From NCBI GenBank assembly GCA_964611575.1, contig CAZTAJ010000001.1, positions 51,018 through 115,017 on the forward strand: a stretch of 64,000 nucleotides of DNA, read 5' to 3'. A model generated the notes under the pieces. That model saw only the letters and a list, made by a program, of their open reading frames with translations, made no database searches and had not been told where the DNA came from. The translations under genes were made by a program, and so were the position numbers. The stretch is from CAITUY01 sp964611575 (lineage in GTDB: Bacteria > Verrucomicrobiota > Kiritimatiellia > CAIKKV01 > CAITUY01). The stretch's first letter is position 1; every line of letters starts with the position of its first letter. Positions 1-8,587 of the stretch are shown here, piece by piece.

Positions 1-255
1 CTCAGCAAGAAGGTGGCCGGACTGGTGAACGCCTCCGGAGGCAGTGCTTCGTCCAGTGGCCGGTCGTCGACGGGGCGCTTGGGCGGTGGTGGCGCGGCCG
101 AGACGGGTTATGAGCACGTGGTCAAGACCGGCGAAACGCTCTCGGCCATCGCACAGGCCTACAAAGTGACGGTCAGCGCGATCATGAAGGCCAACGCCAT
201 CAAGACCAGCGACAAGATCCGTGTGGGCCAGAAGCTGTTTATCCCGGCGCCGTGA
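1..255 (+). CDS. LysM-domain protein, C-terminal fragment
   Basis: The frame is open from the first base of the window, so the gene begins upstream and only about 84 C-terminal residues are visible. They hold a low-complexity Ser/Gly linker followed by one LysM module of about 45 residues (HVVKTGETLSAIAQAYKVTV through IRVGQKLFIP). LysM modules bind the GlcNAc-containing glycan of peptidoglycan, so the protein is probably envelope-associated. The catalytic or partner domain, if there is one, lies outside the window. The LysM call is firm; the overall function is unknown. Confidence 0.85.
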   Translation, partial: LSKKVAGLVNASGGSASSSGRSSTGRLGGGGAAETGYEHVVKTGETLSAIAQAYKVTVSAIMKANAIKTSDKIRVGQKLFIPAP

Positions 256-311
256 GGCATCCGGGTTGCTCAGGCAATCGTTGAACCGGGGCGACGACAC
301 TCCATGCCGGG

Positions 312-1277
312 CTAGCGAAGCCTCGGAAGCAGTCCGAAGTAGGCGAAGATGACCAGCATCAGGACTGCCAGGGCCATCCCGATAACCAGGAAGGCTATGA
401 CGTAACGTCTGTGCCATCGCTCTTCCCCCTCGGCCGCTCCACTGCCGGCGGGAACCCCGGTCGGTATCCAGTCGGCGGGAAGGTCGCTGCAGACGGTTCC
501 CGTCGTGTAGGCATCGAGCACCTCGATCGCACCGGCGAGATTGCGGGTTTTGGCGACGTGCCCCCCGCTCTCATGGACGAGCTCGATGACCTCGGGCCTC
601 GCATTTCGTGGGCAACCCGTCATTCTGGCCACGTCCGGCTGCATCATGCTGACATCGTTCTTGCCGTCCCCGACCGCAAGGATCTGTTCCGGTCGCAGGC
701 CGATCAACTCTGCGAGCTTCTTCACAGCTAATCCCTTGCTGTTGACATCGGATTCCGCCCAGACGGTATCCTGATAACGCCGGACTTTGACTCGGGGCCG
801 CGTCTTCGCCTTGGACTGAAGCATCTTGAAAGCCTGGTCGGCTGCCTCCATGGACTCAAAATGAAAAACCAGCCTGCGCTTGGTTCTGATGGTCTCGATG
901 ATGCCGAAGTCCCAACGGCTGAACAAGTTATGCCACTCCCTGAACGTGGCGTTAACGGAGGCGTTGTGCTGGATGATCTGTTTGCGGATCATCACGTTCC
1001 ATTTGAAGTGAGGAATCACCCAGCCGCGACGTGTGACCGTGAAGATATAGGTGTCTCGTGTGACCAGGTAGTCTGGCCGGATGCCCAATTCCAGCATCGG
1101 CTGGAAAATCAACCCGAATCCGCTTCGCGATCTTCCCGTACAGATGGCCCACTGGGCGCCGGTTTGTGACAGAAACTCGCCGAGTTTCTCCCGGAATTCC
1201 ATGCAACGGAAGTACTCGTTGGTGGGGCCAACCAACGTGCCGTCGAGATCGATGGCCAGCAACCGTATATCTTTCAT
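312..1277 (-). CDS. HAD-superfamily Cof-like phosphatase with C-terminal membrane anchor
   Basis: A 321-residue protein with the HAD nucleophile motif DLDGT at residues 10-14 and the late acidic motif GDGKND around residue 204, as in Cof/MPGP-type sugar phosphatases. These hydrolyse phosphate monoesters through an aspartyl-phosphate intermediate. A hydrophobic segment at about 292-315, followed by a short basic tail (LPRLR), makes it look tail-anchored, which is unusual for an enzyme family that is normally soluble. It is the last gene of a minus-strand group, 162 bases downstream of the DUF503 gene. The substrate cannot be told from sequence. The family call is secure; the membrane anchor is inferred from hydrophobicity. 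Confidence 0.85.
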   Translation of the reverse strand: MKDIRLLAIDLDGTLVGPTNEYFRCMEFREKLGEFLSQTGAQWAICTGRSRSGFGLIFQPMLELGIRPDYLVTRDTYIFTVTRRGWVIPHFKWNVMIRKQIIQHNASVNATFREWHNLFSRWDFGIIETIRTKRRLVFHFESMEAADQAFKMLQSKAKTRPRVKVRRYQDTVWAESDVNSKGLAVKKLAELIGLRPEQILAVGDGKNDVSMMQPDVARMTGCPRNARPEVIELVHESGGHVAKTRNLAGAIEVLDAYTTGTVCSDLPADWIPTGVPAGSGAAEGEERWHRRYVIAFLVIGMALAVLMLVIFAYFGLLPRLR

Positions 1278-1439
1278 CCATGGCCGCCTGATTCTGCAAG
1301 AGACAAATCAGGAGGAGAAGCGAGAAGACAATCATCCTCCGCTTATGCGCCAAGGCCCCCCCTGTGACTTCACTGTACCGTTACGCGGTGCATCCCGCAA
1401 GTCGAATACCGTCGGGTTTTGGCGGTCTTCTGCAAACGT

Positions 1440-1721
1440 TCAGAGCATCTCCGTGTGCAGGTCCATGAGGTTATAGCGCGGGTCGGATCGCAGGTAGTCG
1501 CTGATTTCAGAAATACGCTGCTGGATGGTCTCGCTTTCGGCCGCGACGGTGACGAAGGCCAATTCGGCGTATTTCCACATGTCCTGGCGGCCCACCTCGG
1601 CGACACTCACATTCATCTTCCCCACCGCCCGGTCCTTGAGGCTGCGCAGGACGGACCGCTTGTCCTTCAGCGAATTCGCGTGGGGAATCGAGATCGTACA
1701 GGTGACCAGTCCGATGATCAT
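1440..1721 (-). CDS. DUF503 family protein (YlxP-like)
   Basis: A 93-residue protein beginning MIIGLVTCTISIPHANSLKD and containing KRSVLRSLKDR, VSVAEV and a helical C-terminus, the pattern of the DUF503/YlxP family. These small proteins adopt a ferredoxin-like fold. In Firmicutes the gene often sits by infB and rbfA, but the biochemical role is not established. Here it lies 8 bases downstream of a secreted glycoside hydrolase gene rather than in a translation operon, so context adds little. The length matches the family. Confidence 0.85.
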   Translation of the reverse strand: MIIGLVTCTISIPHANSLKDKRSVLRSLKDRAVGKMNVSVAEVGRQDMWKYAELAFVTVAAESETIQQRISEISDYLRSDPRYNLMDLHTEML

Positions 1722-1729
1722 GGGGGCAG

Positions 1730-3442
1730 TCAGGGGCGGCCGGCCGAATCGAGAAAAGCCTTCGTCGCGTGGTAGCCGCCGCGCCAGGTGGTGTACATGA
1801 CTCCATCAACTCCGATGAATCCCTTTGCTTCCTTGAGCCAGGCGGCGATGGCCGTGGGATCGCCATCGTAGTATCCCGCCAGCACCTGGCGATGGCCGAG
1901 TTTGGCGAAGTGCTCCAGGGTGGCGCGGCGGGTCTGGGGCCCCATGTTCCAGTTCACGATGCCCACATCCGCCGGCAGCCCCTTCCACGAGTCACGCCAG
2001 GGCCCATCCCCCTTGACCAGATAGTAGCGGCCTGACTTTGCGGCGTTATGATTCGGGTCAAACATATCGGACCAGACCCAGACCGGTCTTCCGGGATCGG
2101 CCTTGCGGATGATTTCGCCGCAGCGGCGGACGTTGTCCGCCAGGATTTCGCCGCAGGTCAGTTTGCGGTCAGAGCAGGCCTTGTCCCATCCCTGGATCCG
2201 GATTTCGTCATGGTTCATCAGGTAGGCATCCGGGGCAAGGGCATCCCGAACGCGGTCCACTTGCCAGGCCAGGATCTCGTAGACCTTGGGTTCGCTCAGG
2301 CAGCAGGGCACCTGACTGTCATAGATGACGGCCGTATGGCAGTAACTGGCCAGCACCCGCTGCCCTTCCCGGAGGCGGCTGCCGGCGGGAATCGCGACGG
2401 TCGGTGGCTCATGCCACGCCGAAAAGTCGCCCGCCCAGGGATCGTTGCCCATCTTCGGATCCCGCACCGCCGCGTAATCGCGGCCCTCTTCGTAAAGCAT
2501 GGCGCCATCCTCACTCCGGATCGTGAGCGGGGTTCCCGGGCGGCGGAGTACGTTGACGAACCCGGCCGGCTCGATTCGCAGGTCATCCCACCAGATCGTT
2601 CCCTGCCGCCCATCCCATGTGCCCAGGTACAGGTTGACGCGGGTATTGTCGAGGGTGTTGAACGTGATGTCGGCGCGCGTCCAGTCCTGCGAGGCGGCCA
2701 GTGGCGGCATGTGGAAATTCAACGATGCGCCGTCTCCGCCAATGGCGGCAATGCGGACATCCCCGCCATTCCAGTCCTGCGTACGAATCCAGACAGACAC
2801 GTGGTAGTAGCGGAACGGTTTTACCGGGAGCGTCTGGCAGGCGCGGGCGTGCCGGTGGTCAGGCTCGTTCGCCAGCACGTCCTGCATGCGCAGCGAGGCC
2901 CGGCCCTCGTGCCTGACCGCCGTATCGATGAACGTCATCTGCCCCGGCTTGTCCACGAAACCCCAACCATCAGGCCTGTCGCGGCGGGACTGTTCGAACC
3001 CGCCGTTGAGCAGGGGCGGGCCGTTGTTCCACGGTGTCAGCCGGCCGCCGGCGACCACGAAGGGAGCGTCCACGACCGGTAGTCCCTCGGCCAGATTGGG
3101 ATCGCGGCACAGGAGGCTGCTGGAGTAGCCCAGGGGCATGACGCCGGCGACGACCTCGAGCGCGAGGCGGCGGGTGGCGTCGCGGAACCGGCGGACATTG
3201 TGAACGTAGCGATCCGGCACGGTATCCCACAGCATGAACTTGAAGTCGGTGACGACCACGCCGTTGTAGCCTTCGCCGGCCCAGCGCTCAAGATCTGCGA
3301 TTCTGGCCGTGACCTGCTCATCGACGAGGAAGTTCATGGACAGGTAGACCCAGCGCTTCATGGGGGTGTTGGCCCCGGTTACATGGGTTGCGAGCAGCAC
3401 AAGGCTGGCCGCCAGAATCGTGCGCGATGTTCGGTTAATCAT
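1730..3442 (-). CDS. Secreted GH20-like glycoside hydrolase with internal carbohydrate-binding domain
   Basis: A 570-residue protein with a signal peptide (residues 1-23). The N-terminal part looks like the first strands of a TIM barrel (GYNGVVVTDFKFMLWD). A beta-sandwich, CBM-like module follows at about 145-300 (LLNGGFEQSRRDRPDGW ... WWDDLRIEP). The barrel then resumes with YLMNHDEIR near residue 415, VWVWSDMFDP near 460 and GVMYTTWR near the C-terminus. The Asp-Glu pair in the DEIR segment resembles the catalytic pair of GH20-type enzymes, so a periplasmic or extracellular glycosidase is likely; the sugar is unknown. It is transcribed divergently from the DUF1573 gene across 148 bases. GH20-like is inference from motifs. 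Confidence 0.65.
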   Translation of the reverse strand: MINRTSRTILAASLVLLATHVTGANTPMKRWVYLSMNFLVDEQVTARIADLERWAGEGYNGVVVTDFKFMLWDTVPDRYVHNVRRFRDATRRLALEVVAGVMPLGYSSSLLCRDPNLAEGLPVVDAPFVVAGGRLTPWNNGPPLLNGGFEQSRRDRPDGWGFVDKPGQMTFIDTAVRHEGRASLRMQDVLANEPDHRHARACQTLPVKPFRYYHVSVWIRTQDWNGGDVRIAAIGGDGASLNFHMPPLAASQDWTRADITFNTLDNTRVNLYLGTWDGRQGTIWWDDLRIEPAGFVNVLRRPGTPLTIRSEDGAMLYEEGRDYAAVRDPKMGNDPWAGDFSAWHEPPTVAIPAGSRLREGQRVLASYCHTAVIYDSQVPCCLSEPKVYEILAWQVDRVRDALAPDAYLMNHDEIRIQGWDKACSDRKLTCGEILADNVRRCGEIIRKADPGRPVWVWSDMFDPNHNAAKSGRYYLVKGDGPWRDSWKGLPADVGIVNWNMGPQTRRATLEHFAKLGHRQVLAGYYDGDPTAIAAWLKEAKGFIGVDGVMYTTWRGGYHATKAFLDSAGRP

Positions 3443-3590
3443 ACGAAACAGCCTGAATGTACGGGGGGATTATAACCCAGGGCCGGCGGGCCGCGAATGG
3501 AAAAAGGCGAAGGCGTGGATTTCGACCGGAAGGTCTGGTAGCATGGTGGCCATCGGTTGCCGGTCCGGCGATTCATGGGAGACTGCAGCA

Positions 3591-4610
3591 ATGAGCATGC
3601 GATGGCTGGTTTGGACAATGGTGGCGTTCTGGGTGGCTCCGGGGCTGCTTCGTGCCGAGGAACCGCCAGCGCCCGCCGAATCCGCGCAGTCGGTCGCCAG
3701 TCTGGTATGCGTACAGCCGGTGTTTGATTTTGGCGAGGCGCCTTCCGGCGCCACGGTTACGAACGTCTTCCTCCTGCGCAATGACGGCACGAACGCGGTC
3801 ACCATCGTCAATGTCCGACCGACATGCGGGTGTACCACGGCGGGGGTGGCCACCCATCGGCTGGCGCCCGGCGCCACGACGGAACTGAACGCGGTGTTGT
3901 CGCTGGCCGGGCGCAAGGGTTACCAGCGCAAGGCGATCTACGTCGAGACCGATGACTTGCGCCAGCCGAGGCTGCGACTGGAGGTCAAGGGACTGGCCGT
4001 GGCCGACGTCACGGTGCAGCCCGAAGGGGTGCATTTCGGCACGATGGGCCGAGAGGGGACGGCGCAGCAGGATGTGCTGGTGAGCGCACGCTCCAATGTG
4101 ACGTTTACGATCAAGAGTGTGAACACGGGTTCGTCGTCGTTCACGGCCGAGGTCGAACCGCTCGTGCCGGGGACGTCGTACTGGGTTCATGTCAAGACGG
4201 TGGGGCCGCGCATGCCGGGTACGGTCAGCGCCATCGTCCAACTCATCACCGATCTGCCGACGTCGCCCTCGGTCGCGATTCCCGCGTCGGTGTTTGTGGC
4301 GGCCGACGTGATTGCCGTGCCCTCGCAGTTGATTCTGGTCGCGTCGAGCACCAACGAACCCCGGACCGCCAACCTGACCGTCTACTCGCCTGCAGGCAAG
4401 ACGTTTACGGTAAAGTCCGTCGACTGGCCGTCGCCGTCCGTCACGGGGCATGTAGCCGCCACCGTGAGCGGCCGTGTGCGGATCGAGGTGCGGAGCCGTG
4501 GCGGGCTGGAGGATGTGGAGGGCAAGGCCATCCGGGTCGTCACGGATCTCGACACGGCGCGCGAGGTGCTGGTGCCGTTGCGCGTGATAAAGAAGGCTGA
4601 AGGGAATTAG
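3591..4610 (+). CDS. DUF1573 domain secreted protein
   Basis: The ATG at 3591 is chosen because a GGGAG at 3577-3581 precedes it with good spacing and because it gives a clean signal peptide (MSMRWLVWTMVAFWVAPGLL). The mature part starts with a DUF1573 module: FDFGEAPSGATVTNVFLLRN, then the PTCGCTTAG segment typical of the family, then a second Ig-like half. DUF1573 proteins are exported and common in Bacteroidetes and the PVC group; their function is not known. The next gene encodes a thiol-redox protein. Its last codons (KKAEGN) are written in a short GAAGGCT heptad repeat. Confidence 0.8.
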   Translation: MSMRWLVWTMVAFWVAPGLLRAEEPPAPAESAQSVASLVCVQPVFDFGEAPSGATVTNVFLLRNDGTNAVTIVNVRPTCGCTTAGVATHRLAPGATTELNAVLSLAGRKGYQRKAIYVETDDLRQPRLRLEVKGLAVADVTVQPEGVHFGTMGREGTAQQDVLVSARSNVTFTIKSVNTGSSSFTAEVEPLVPGTSYWVHVKTVGPRMPGTVSAIVQLITDLPTSPSVAIPASVFVAADVIAVPSQLILVASSTNEPRTANLTVYSPAGKTFTVKSVDWPSPSVTGHVAATVSGRVRIEVRSRGGLEDVEGKAIRVVTDLDTAREVLVPLRVIKKAEGN

Positions 4611-4621
4611 GCTGAAGGCTG
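4592..4621 (+). repeat. Short heptad repeat (AAGGCTG type)
   Basis: GAAGGCTGAAGG and GGCTGAAGGCTG flank the stop codon of the DUF1573 gene. The unit is the reverse complement of the CTTCAGC heptads at 58839-58862, so it belongs to the same 7-bp repeat system at low copy number. Confidence 0.5.
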
Positions 4622-4634
4622 TAGGTGCCGGCAC

Positions 4635-5915
4635 ATGCCTTCGATCCCAATAGAGCCGGACAGCAGGGGCCAACCACTTTTCCAACGCCCCCCCCCCCGT
4701 CTACCTTCCGCTGCCTATCGACCTGCATTCGGTGGGATACTCCTGGTCCTGCTCTTGTTCTGCGTTCTGCCGGTATTCGCGTCGGACATGTCCCCGGCCG
4801 GCGATCTGCCCGTCGTGGCGATCGAGTTCTTCCACGAGGCGGGGTGTCATGAGTGCGAACGCGTCGACCGTGAGATCCTGCCGGTCCTGGAGCAGCGCTA
4901 TGCCGGTTACTATGTGCTGCGGCGCTACGATATCGGCGAAACGACCCACTACCTGAAACTCGTGGCCTGGCAGCAGACGCTGGGGGTGACCAACAACGAG
5001 TCGGTCTGCATGGTGGTTGGCGGCAGCGTCATGCTGTGCGGGGTGGAGGGGATTCGCCAGGGTTTGTTCCCTGCGATCGATCGGGCACTGTCCGGCCGGC
5101 CGGACGAAGGGGCCGCGGGCGCGGGCGCCGCGCCGGGTTTGGCGCCCCCTGCCGACGACCGGACGTTGCTGGCTGCGCGGGTTCGCGGGTTCACGCTGGC
5201 CGGGATCCTGGCGGCGGCGCTGGTCGATAGCATCAATCCGTGCGCCATGGCCACGCTGGTGTTCTTCATGAGTCTCCTGTCGGTGGCGCATATTGGGGCG
5301 CGGCGGATGGCGCTGGCGGGTGGCGCTTTCATCGTGGCGTGCTATGTGACGTACTTGGCGATCGGGTTCGGGTTGTTGCGCGTGATCCGGGCGCTGTCCG
5401 CGGCGCGCGTGTTCGGCCTGGCCTTGGACGGGCTCATGATGGCGCTGATGGTGTTGTTCGCCTGGCTGTCGTTCCGTGATGCCGCGCGCTTCCGGCGCAG
5501 CGGCAATCCCGCTGACGTGTCGCTGCAATTGCCGGAGGGCATCCAGCGCCGTATTCACGCGGCCATGAAGCGCGGGCTGCGCCGGCGGAACCTGTTGCTG
5601 GGGGGGCTGGGGATCGGGCTGATCGTGACGGTCCTGGAAAGCGTATGCACGGGGCAGGTGTATGTGCCGGCGCTGGTGTTGATGATCAAGAGCGGCGATT
5701 CGGTGTGGCGGTGCGCAGGATATCTGGCGGTGTACAACGCGATCTTCGTGGTGCCGCTGGTCGTGATCCTGGCGCTCACCTGCTGGGGGCTCGGCACGCC
5801 GGCCCTGGTGGCGTGGAGCCGACGTAACGTGGTCATCAGCAAGGTCTTATTGGGGTTGTTTTTCACGGCCATGGCCGCCATGATGCTGGCCATGGTCCTG
5901 CGGTCGGCCGTTTGA
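4635..5915 (+). CDS. Thioredoxin-like domain fused to DsbD/CcdA-like transmembrane domain
   Basis: A 426-residue protein. After a variable N-terminus and a signal or first membrane segment (about 33-50) comes a thioredoxin-like domain with a CHEC redox pair near residue 72. From about 180 there is a polytopic domain of some six helices with SINPCAMATL and VCTGQVYVPALV, giving the paired membrane cysteines expected of DsbD/CcdA-type electron carriers. It probably passes reducing equivalents across the inner membrane to periplasmic thiols. Here the thioredoxin module precedes the membrane part. An 11-base C tract (4688-4698) lies in codons 18-22 and could cause slippage. The start at 4635 is the only plausible ATG. 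Confidence 0.75.
   Translation: MPSIPIEPDSRGQPLFQRPPPRLPSAAYRPAFGGILLVLLLFCVLPVFASDMSPAGDLPVVAIEFFHEAGCHECERVDREILPVLEQRYAGYYVLRRYDIGETTHYLKLVAWQQTLGVTNNESVCMVVGGSVMLCGVEGIRQGLFPAIDRALSGRPDEGAAGAGAAPGLAPPADDRTLLAARVRGFTLAGILAAALVDSINPCAMATLVFFMSLLSVAHIGARRMALAGGAFIVACYVTYLAIGFGLLRVIRALSAARVFGLALDGLMMALMVLFAWLSFRDAARFRRSGNPADVSLQLPEGIQRRIHAAMKRGLRRRNLLLGGLGIGLIVTVLESVCTGQVYVPALVLMIKSGDSVWRCAGYLAVYNAIFVVPLVVILALTCWGLGTPALVAWSRRNVVISKVLLGLFFTAMAAMMLAMVLRSAV
4688..4698 (+). repeat. Homopolymeric C11 tract in a 5' coding region
   Basis: Eleven consecutive C residues encode part of the Arg-Pro-Pro-Pro-Arg stretch near the N-terminus of the thioredoxin/DsbD-like gene. Gain or loss of one base would shift the frame before the signal segment. 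This is the geometry of phase-variable contingency loci, although a sequencing or assembly length error is also possible. Confidence 0.5.
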
Positions 5916-5930
5916 TCGCGGAGGAGGAAT

Positions 5931-6287
5931 ATGAAGCCGGATAGCGTGCAACCGAACGTGCGTCTCATGGCCGCCCATGCGAAGGCGGTGGCCGAATCTG
6001 AAAGGGCCAGCGCCCACACCCGCATTGTCATCGCGGTCATCGGCCGGGATCGGCCCGGCATCATGGCGGGGGTGACCGCCGTGCTGGCCCAGGCCGGCGC
6101 CAACATTCTCGACGTGAGCCAAACGATCATGAGCGACCTGTTCACGATGGTCATGCTGGTCGATATCAAGGGAATCGGCGTGGCCTTTGCCCAGCTCAAG
6201 CAGGATCTTGAGGAGCACGGGCGCCGGGAGGGGCTGTCGATCATCGTGCAGCACGAGGAAATCTTCCGCGCCATGCACCGGGTGTGA
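5931..6287 (+). CDS. ACT domain protein (UPF0237 type)
   Basis: A 118-residue protein preceded by a strong GGAGGAGG ribosome binding site. A 29-residue leader is followed by a single ACT domain (TRIVIAVIGRDRPGIMAGV ... GANILDVSQTI). ACT domains bind amino acids or related small ligands and regulate partner enzymes. Pairing with the DUF711/UPF0210 gene just downstream is a known conserved arrangement (for example SP_0238/SP_0239 in pneumococcus), which suggests that the two products act together. The ligand is unknown. Usual UPF0237 proteins are about 90 residues, so the N-terminus here is extended. Confidence 0.88.
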   Translation: MKPDSVQPNVRLMAAHAKAVAESERASAHTRIVIAVIGRDRPGIMAGVTAVLAQAGANILDVSQTIMSDLFTMVMLVDIKGIGVAFAQLKQDLEEHGRREGLSIIVQHEEIFRAMHRV

Positions 6288-6322
6288 GGGGCGGAGTTGG
6301 CGGAGCGAAGGACGAGGCGGAC

Positions 6323-7687
6323 ATGGCGATCAGTTCGGAAGAGATTTTTGAAACGTTGGGGATGATCCACGCGCAGCGGCTGGATATCCGGACCGTCACG
6401 CTGGGCATCGACCTGCACGACTGTGCCGGACCGGACGTGACGCGGGTGGCGCGCAACGCTTACGACAAGGTCATGCGCCTGGCGGCGCGGCTCGTACCGG
6501 TGGCCGAGGAGACGGCCGGCGAGTACGGCATCCCGATCGTGAACAAACGCGTGTCGGTGACGCCGGTGTCGTGGTTCGCCGCCGCGTGCGACACGAACGA
6601 CTATACGCCCATCGCGCGGGAACTCGACCGCGCGGCGCGCGAACTGGGGATCGATTTCATTGGCGGGTTCTCGGCGCTCGTTCAGAAGGACATGACCCGC
6701 GCCGCCGAGACGCTCATCCGGTGCATTCCGCGGGCCCTGGTCGAGACCAGCCGCCTGTGCGCATCCGTTAACGTGGGCACCACCAAGGCCGGCATCAATA
6801 TGGAGGCGGTGGCCTTGCTGGGCGAGATGATCAAGGAGGCGGCCGAGTTGTCCGCCGACACGTCCGGCAGCGCCTGCGCGCGGCTGGTCGTGTTCTGCAA
6901 TGCGGTCGAGGACAATCCCTTCATGGCCGGCGCGTTCAGCGGCGCGGGCGAGGGCGACGTCGGGTTGTCGGTCGGCATCTCGGGGCCGGGCACGGTTCGG
7001 GCGGTGGTGCAGTCGCTCGGGCGCGAACTCGACCTGCAGACCGTGGCGGAGGAGATCAAGCGCGTGGCGTTCAAGATCACGCGGGCCGGGGAACTGATCG
7101 GCCGGCGGTGCGCGGACAAACTGGGCGTGCCTTTCAATATTGTGGATCTGTCGCTGGCGCCCACGCCGGCGCCGGGCGATTCGGTGGGCGATATTCTTGA
7201 GGCGATGGGGTTGGACCGGGTCGGCGGTCCGGGCACCACGGCGGCGCTGGCCATGCTCAACGACGCGGTCAAGCGCGGCGGCGCCATGGCGACCAGTCAT
7301 GCCGGCGGCATGAGCGGCGCATTCATCCCGGTGAGCGAGGACGCCACCATCGCGCGCCGGGCGGCGGAAGGGGCGCTGACGATTGAGAAGCTGGAGGCGA
7401 TGACCGCGGTCTGTTCCGTCGGGATGGACATGGTCATCGTGCCGGGCGACACGACGGCGGAGACGCTGAGCGGCATCATTGCCGACGAGGCGGCCATCGG
7501 CATGATCAACAAGAAGACCACGGCGGTCCGCATCATTCCGGCGCCGGGCCGGACGGTGGGCGAGCACGTGGAGTTCGGCGGGCTGCTCGGCGGCGGACCC
7601 GTCATGCGGGTCAGCCCGCACTCCTGCGCCGTGTTCGTCAGGCGTGGCGGCAGGATTCCCGCGCCGCTGCAGGGGTTGAGTAATTGA
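6323..7687 (+). CDS. DUF711/UPF0210 family protein
   Basis: A 454-residue protein starting at the ATG at 6323 (MAISSEEIFETLGMIHAQRL). A GTG at 6284 would overlap the upstream stop and add 13 residues unlike the family. Landmarks are IRTVTLGIDLHDCAG, GIDFIGGFSAL, NVGTTKAGINMEAV and a C-terminal VGEHVEFGGLLGGGPVM. The family structure is related to glycyl-radical enzyme barrels, but I see no glycyl-radical motif and the biochemical role is not known. It forms a conserved pair with the preceding ACT gene. Its stop overlaps the TTG start of the exosortase gene, so it may be co-transcribed with the polysaccharide genes. Confidence 0.85.
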   Translation: MAISSEEIFETLGMIHAQRLDIRTVTLGIDLHDCAGPDVTRVARNAYDKVMRLAARLVPVAEETAGEYGIPIVNKRVSVTPVSWFAAACDTNDYTPIARELDRAARELGIDFIGGFSALVQKDMTRAAETLIRCIPRALVETSRLCASVNVGTTKAGINMEAVALLGEMIKEAAELSADTSGSACARLVVFCNAVEDNPFMAGAFSGAGEGDVGLSVGISGPGTVRAVVQSLGRELDLQTVAEEIKRVAFKITRAGELIGRRCADKLGVPFNIVDLSLAPTPAPGDSVGDILEAMGLDRVGGPGTTAALAMLNDAVKRGGAMATSHAGGMSGAFIPVSEDATIARRAAEGALTIEKLEAMTAVCSVGMDMVIVPGDTTAETLSGIIADEAAIGMINKKTTAVRIIPAPGRTVGEHVEFGGLLGGGPVMRVSPHSCAVFVRRGGRIPAPLQGLSN

Positions 7688-8562
7688 GGCGCGATTGGCC
7701 AACGATTCTGGTCGTGGTGTGTGTGACGGTGGCGGCGTACGGCCCGATGGTCTACAGCATCGTCGAGTTGAGCACCCGAACCACTCAGGCGGTGAACGCC
7801 TTCATGCTGCTGGGCTTCGCCGCACTCGAGGCCCTGGTTTCGGTGCGGCGCTCACATCCGTTCCAGTTGGCGATCACCCGGCACGGCATCCTGCTCTTCT
7901 CGGCCTCGTGCCTGGCGTTGGCGGTCGCGTCGATCTCCGGCTTGTGGCCGCTGGCCATTCTGGGGTTCTGTCTCAACCTGGAGGCGCTGCTGTCATTTGC
8001 ATTCGGGCGTGACGGGGCGAGGGTCTTCCACCCGGCGTTGGCGGGCCTGGGATGCGCGGCGGCGCTGGTGGCGTTCGTGCCCCGGGCGGATGCCATGCTG
8101 CGCCTGCTGGCGGCCCGCGGGTCGGCGGTTGCGCTGAACCTGGCGGGCTTTCAGACGCAGGTGGCGGTGCAACAGGAGCCGTTCGGGATCACGCTGGTGG
8201 TGGAGCGCGGCCTGTCGCTATTCAACGTGGCCACCGAATGCAGCGGTTTCGGCATCATCCTGTCCTCCGTCGTGCTTGCGGTGATCGTCAGCATGCGGCG
8301 CGCCTACCCATGGCTGCTGTGCCTGGGGTTGGGGGTGGCGGCGGGGGTGGCGGGCCTGGTGTTCAACACCGTGCGCATCGTGGCGATCAGTCTGGCGAGC
8401 ATGAACACGATGGTCGACTATGGCCTGATCCACGAAGGACTGGGCACGCTGGTCTATCTGGCGGCACTGGTCGCGGTGTGGGGGGGAGTCGGCTGGGCGG
8501 GGCGTCTACCGTCCGCGCGTTCCCTGCCGCCAAAGGAATCGCCTAACCAGCGGTGTTTGTAG
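7684..8562 (+). CDS. Exosortase/archaeosortase-family membrane protease-transpeptidase
   Basis: A 292-residue polytopic protein with about eight hydrophobic helices and the exosortase triad: Cys186 in TECSGFG, Arg231 in FNTVRIV and His250 in LIHEGLG. Exosortases process proteins bearing a C-terminal sorting tail (PEP-CTERM and relatives) at the inner membrane and are genetically linked to exopolysaccharide production. No EpsI domain is attached, unlike the second exosortase at 14892-16601. The TTG start overlaps the DUF711 stop and is the only start that leaves no gap; the sugar-transferase gene follows after 25 bases. The substrate proteins are not in this window. The subfamily is not assigned. 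Confidence 0.82.
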   Translation: MRRDWPTILVVVCVTVAAYGPMVYSIVELSTRTTQAVNAFMLLGFAALEALVSVRRSHPFQLAITRHGILLFSASCLALAVASISGLWPLAILGFCLNLEALLSFAFGRDGARVFHPALAGLGCAAALVAFVPRADAMLRLLAARGSAVALNLAGFQTQVAVQQEPFGITLVVERGLSLFNVATECSGFGIILSSVVLAVIVSMRRAYPWLLCLGLGVAAGVAGLVFNTVRIVAISLASMNTMVDYGLIHEGLGTLVYLAALVAVWGGVGWAGRLPSARSLPPKESPNQRCL

Positions 8563-8587
8563 TACAAGCGGGGGTGGAGAGAGCTAC

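Noticed and set aside
5555..7702. Long open frame antisense to the ACT and DUF711 genes
   Set aside because: Arg/His-rich composition typical of the complement of GC-rich codons; the plus strand encodes recognisable families over the same bases.
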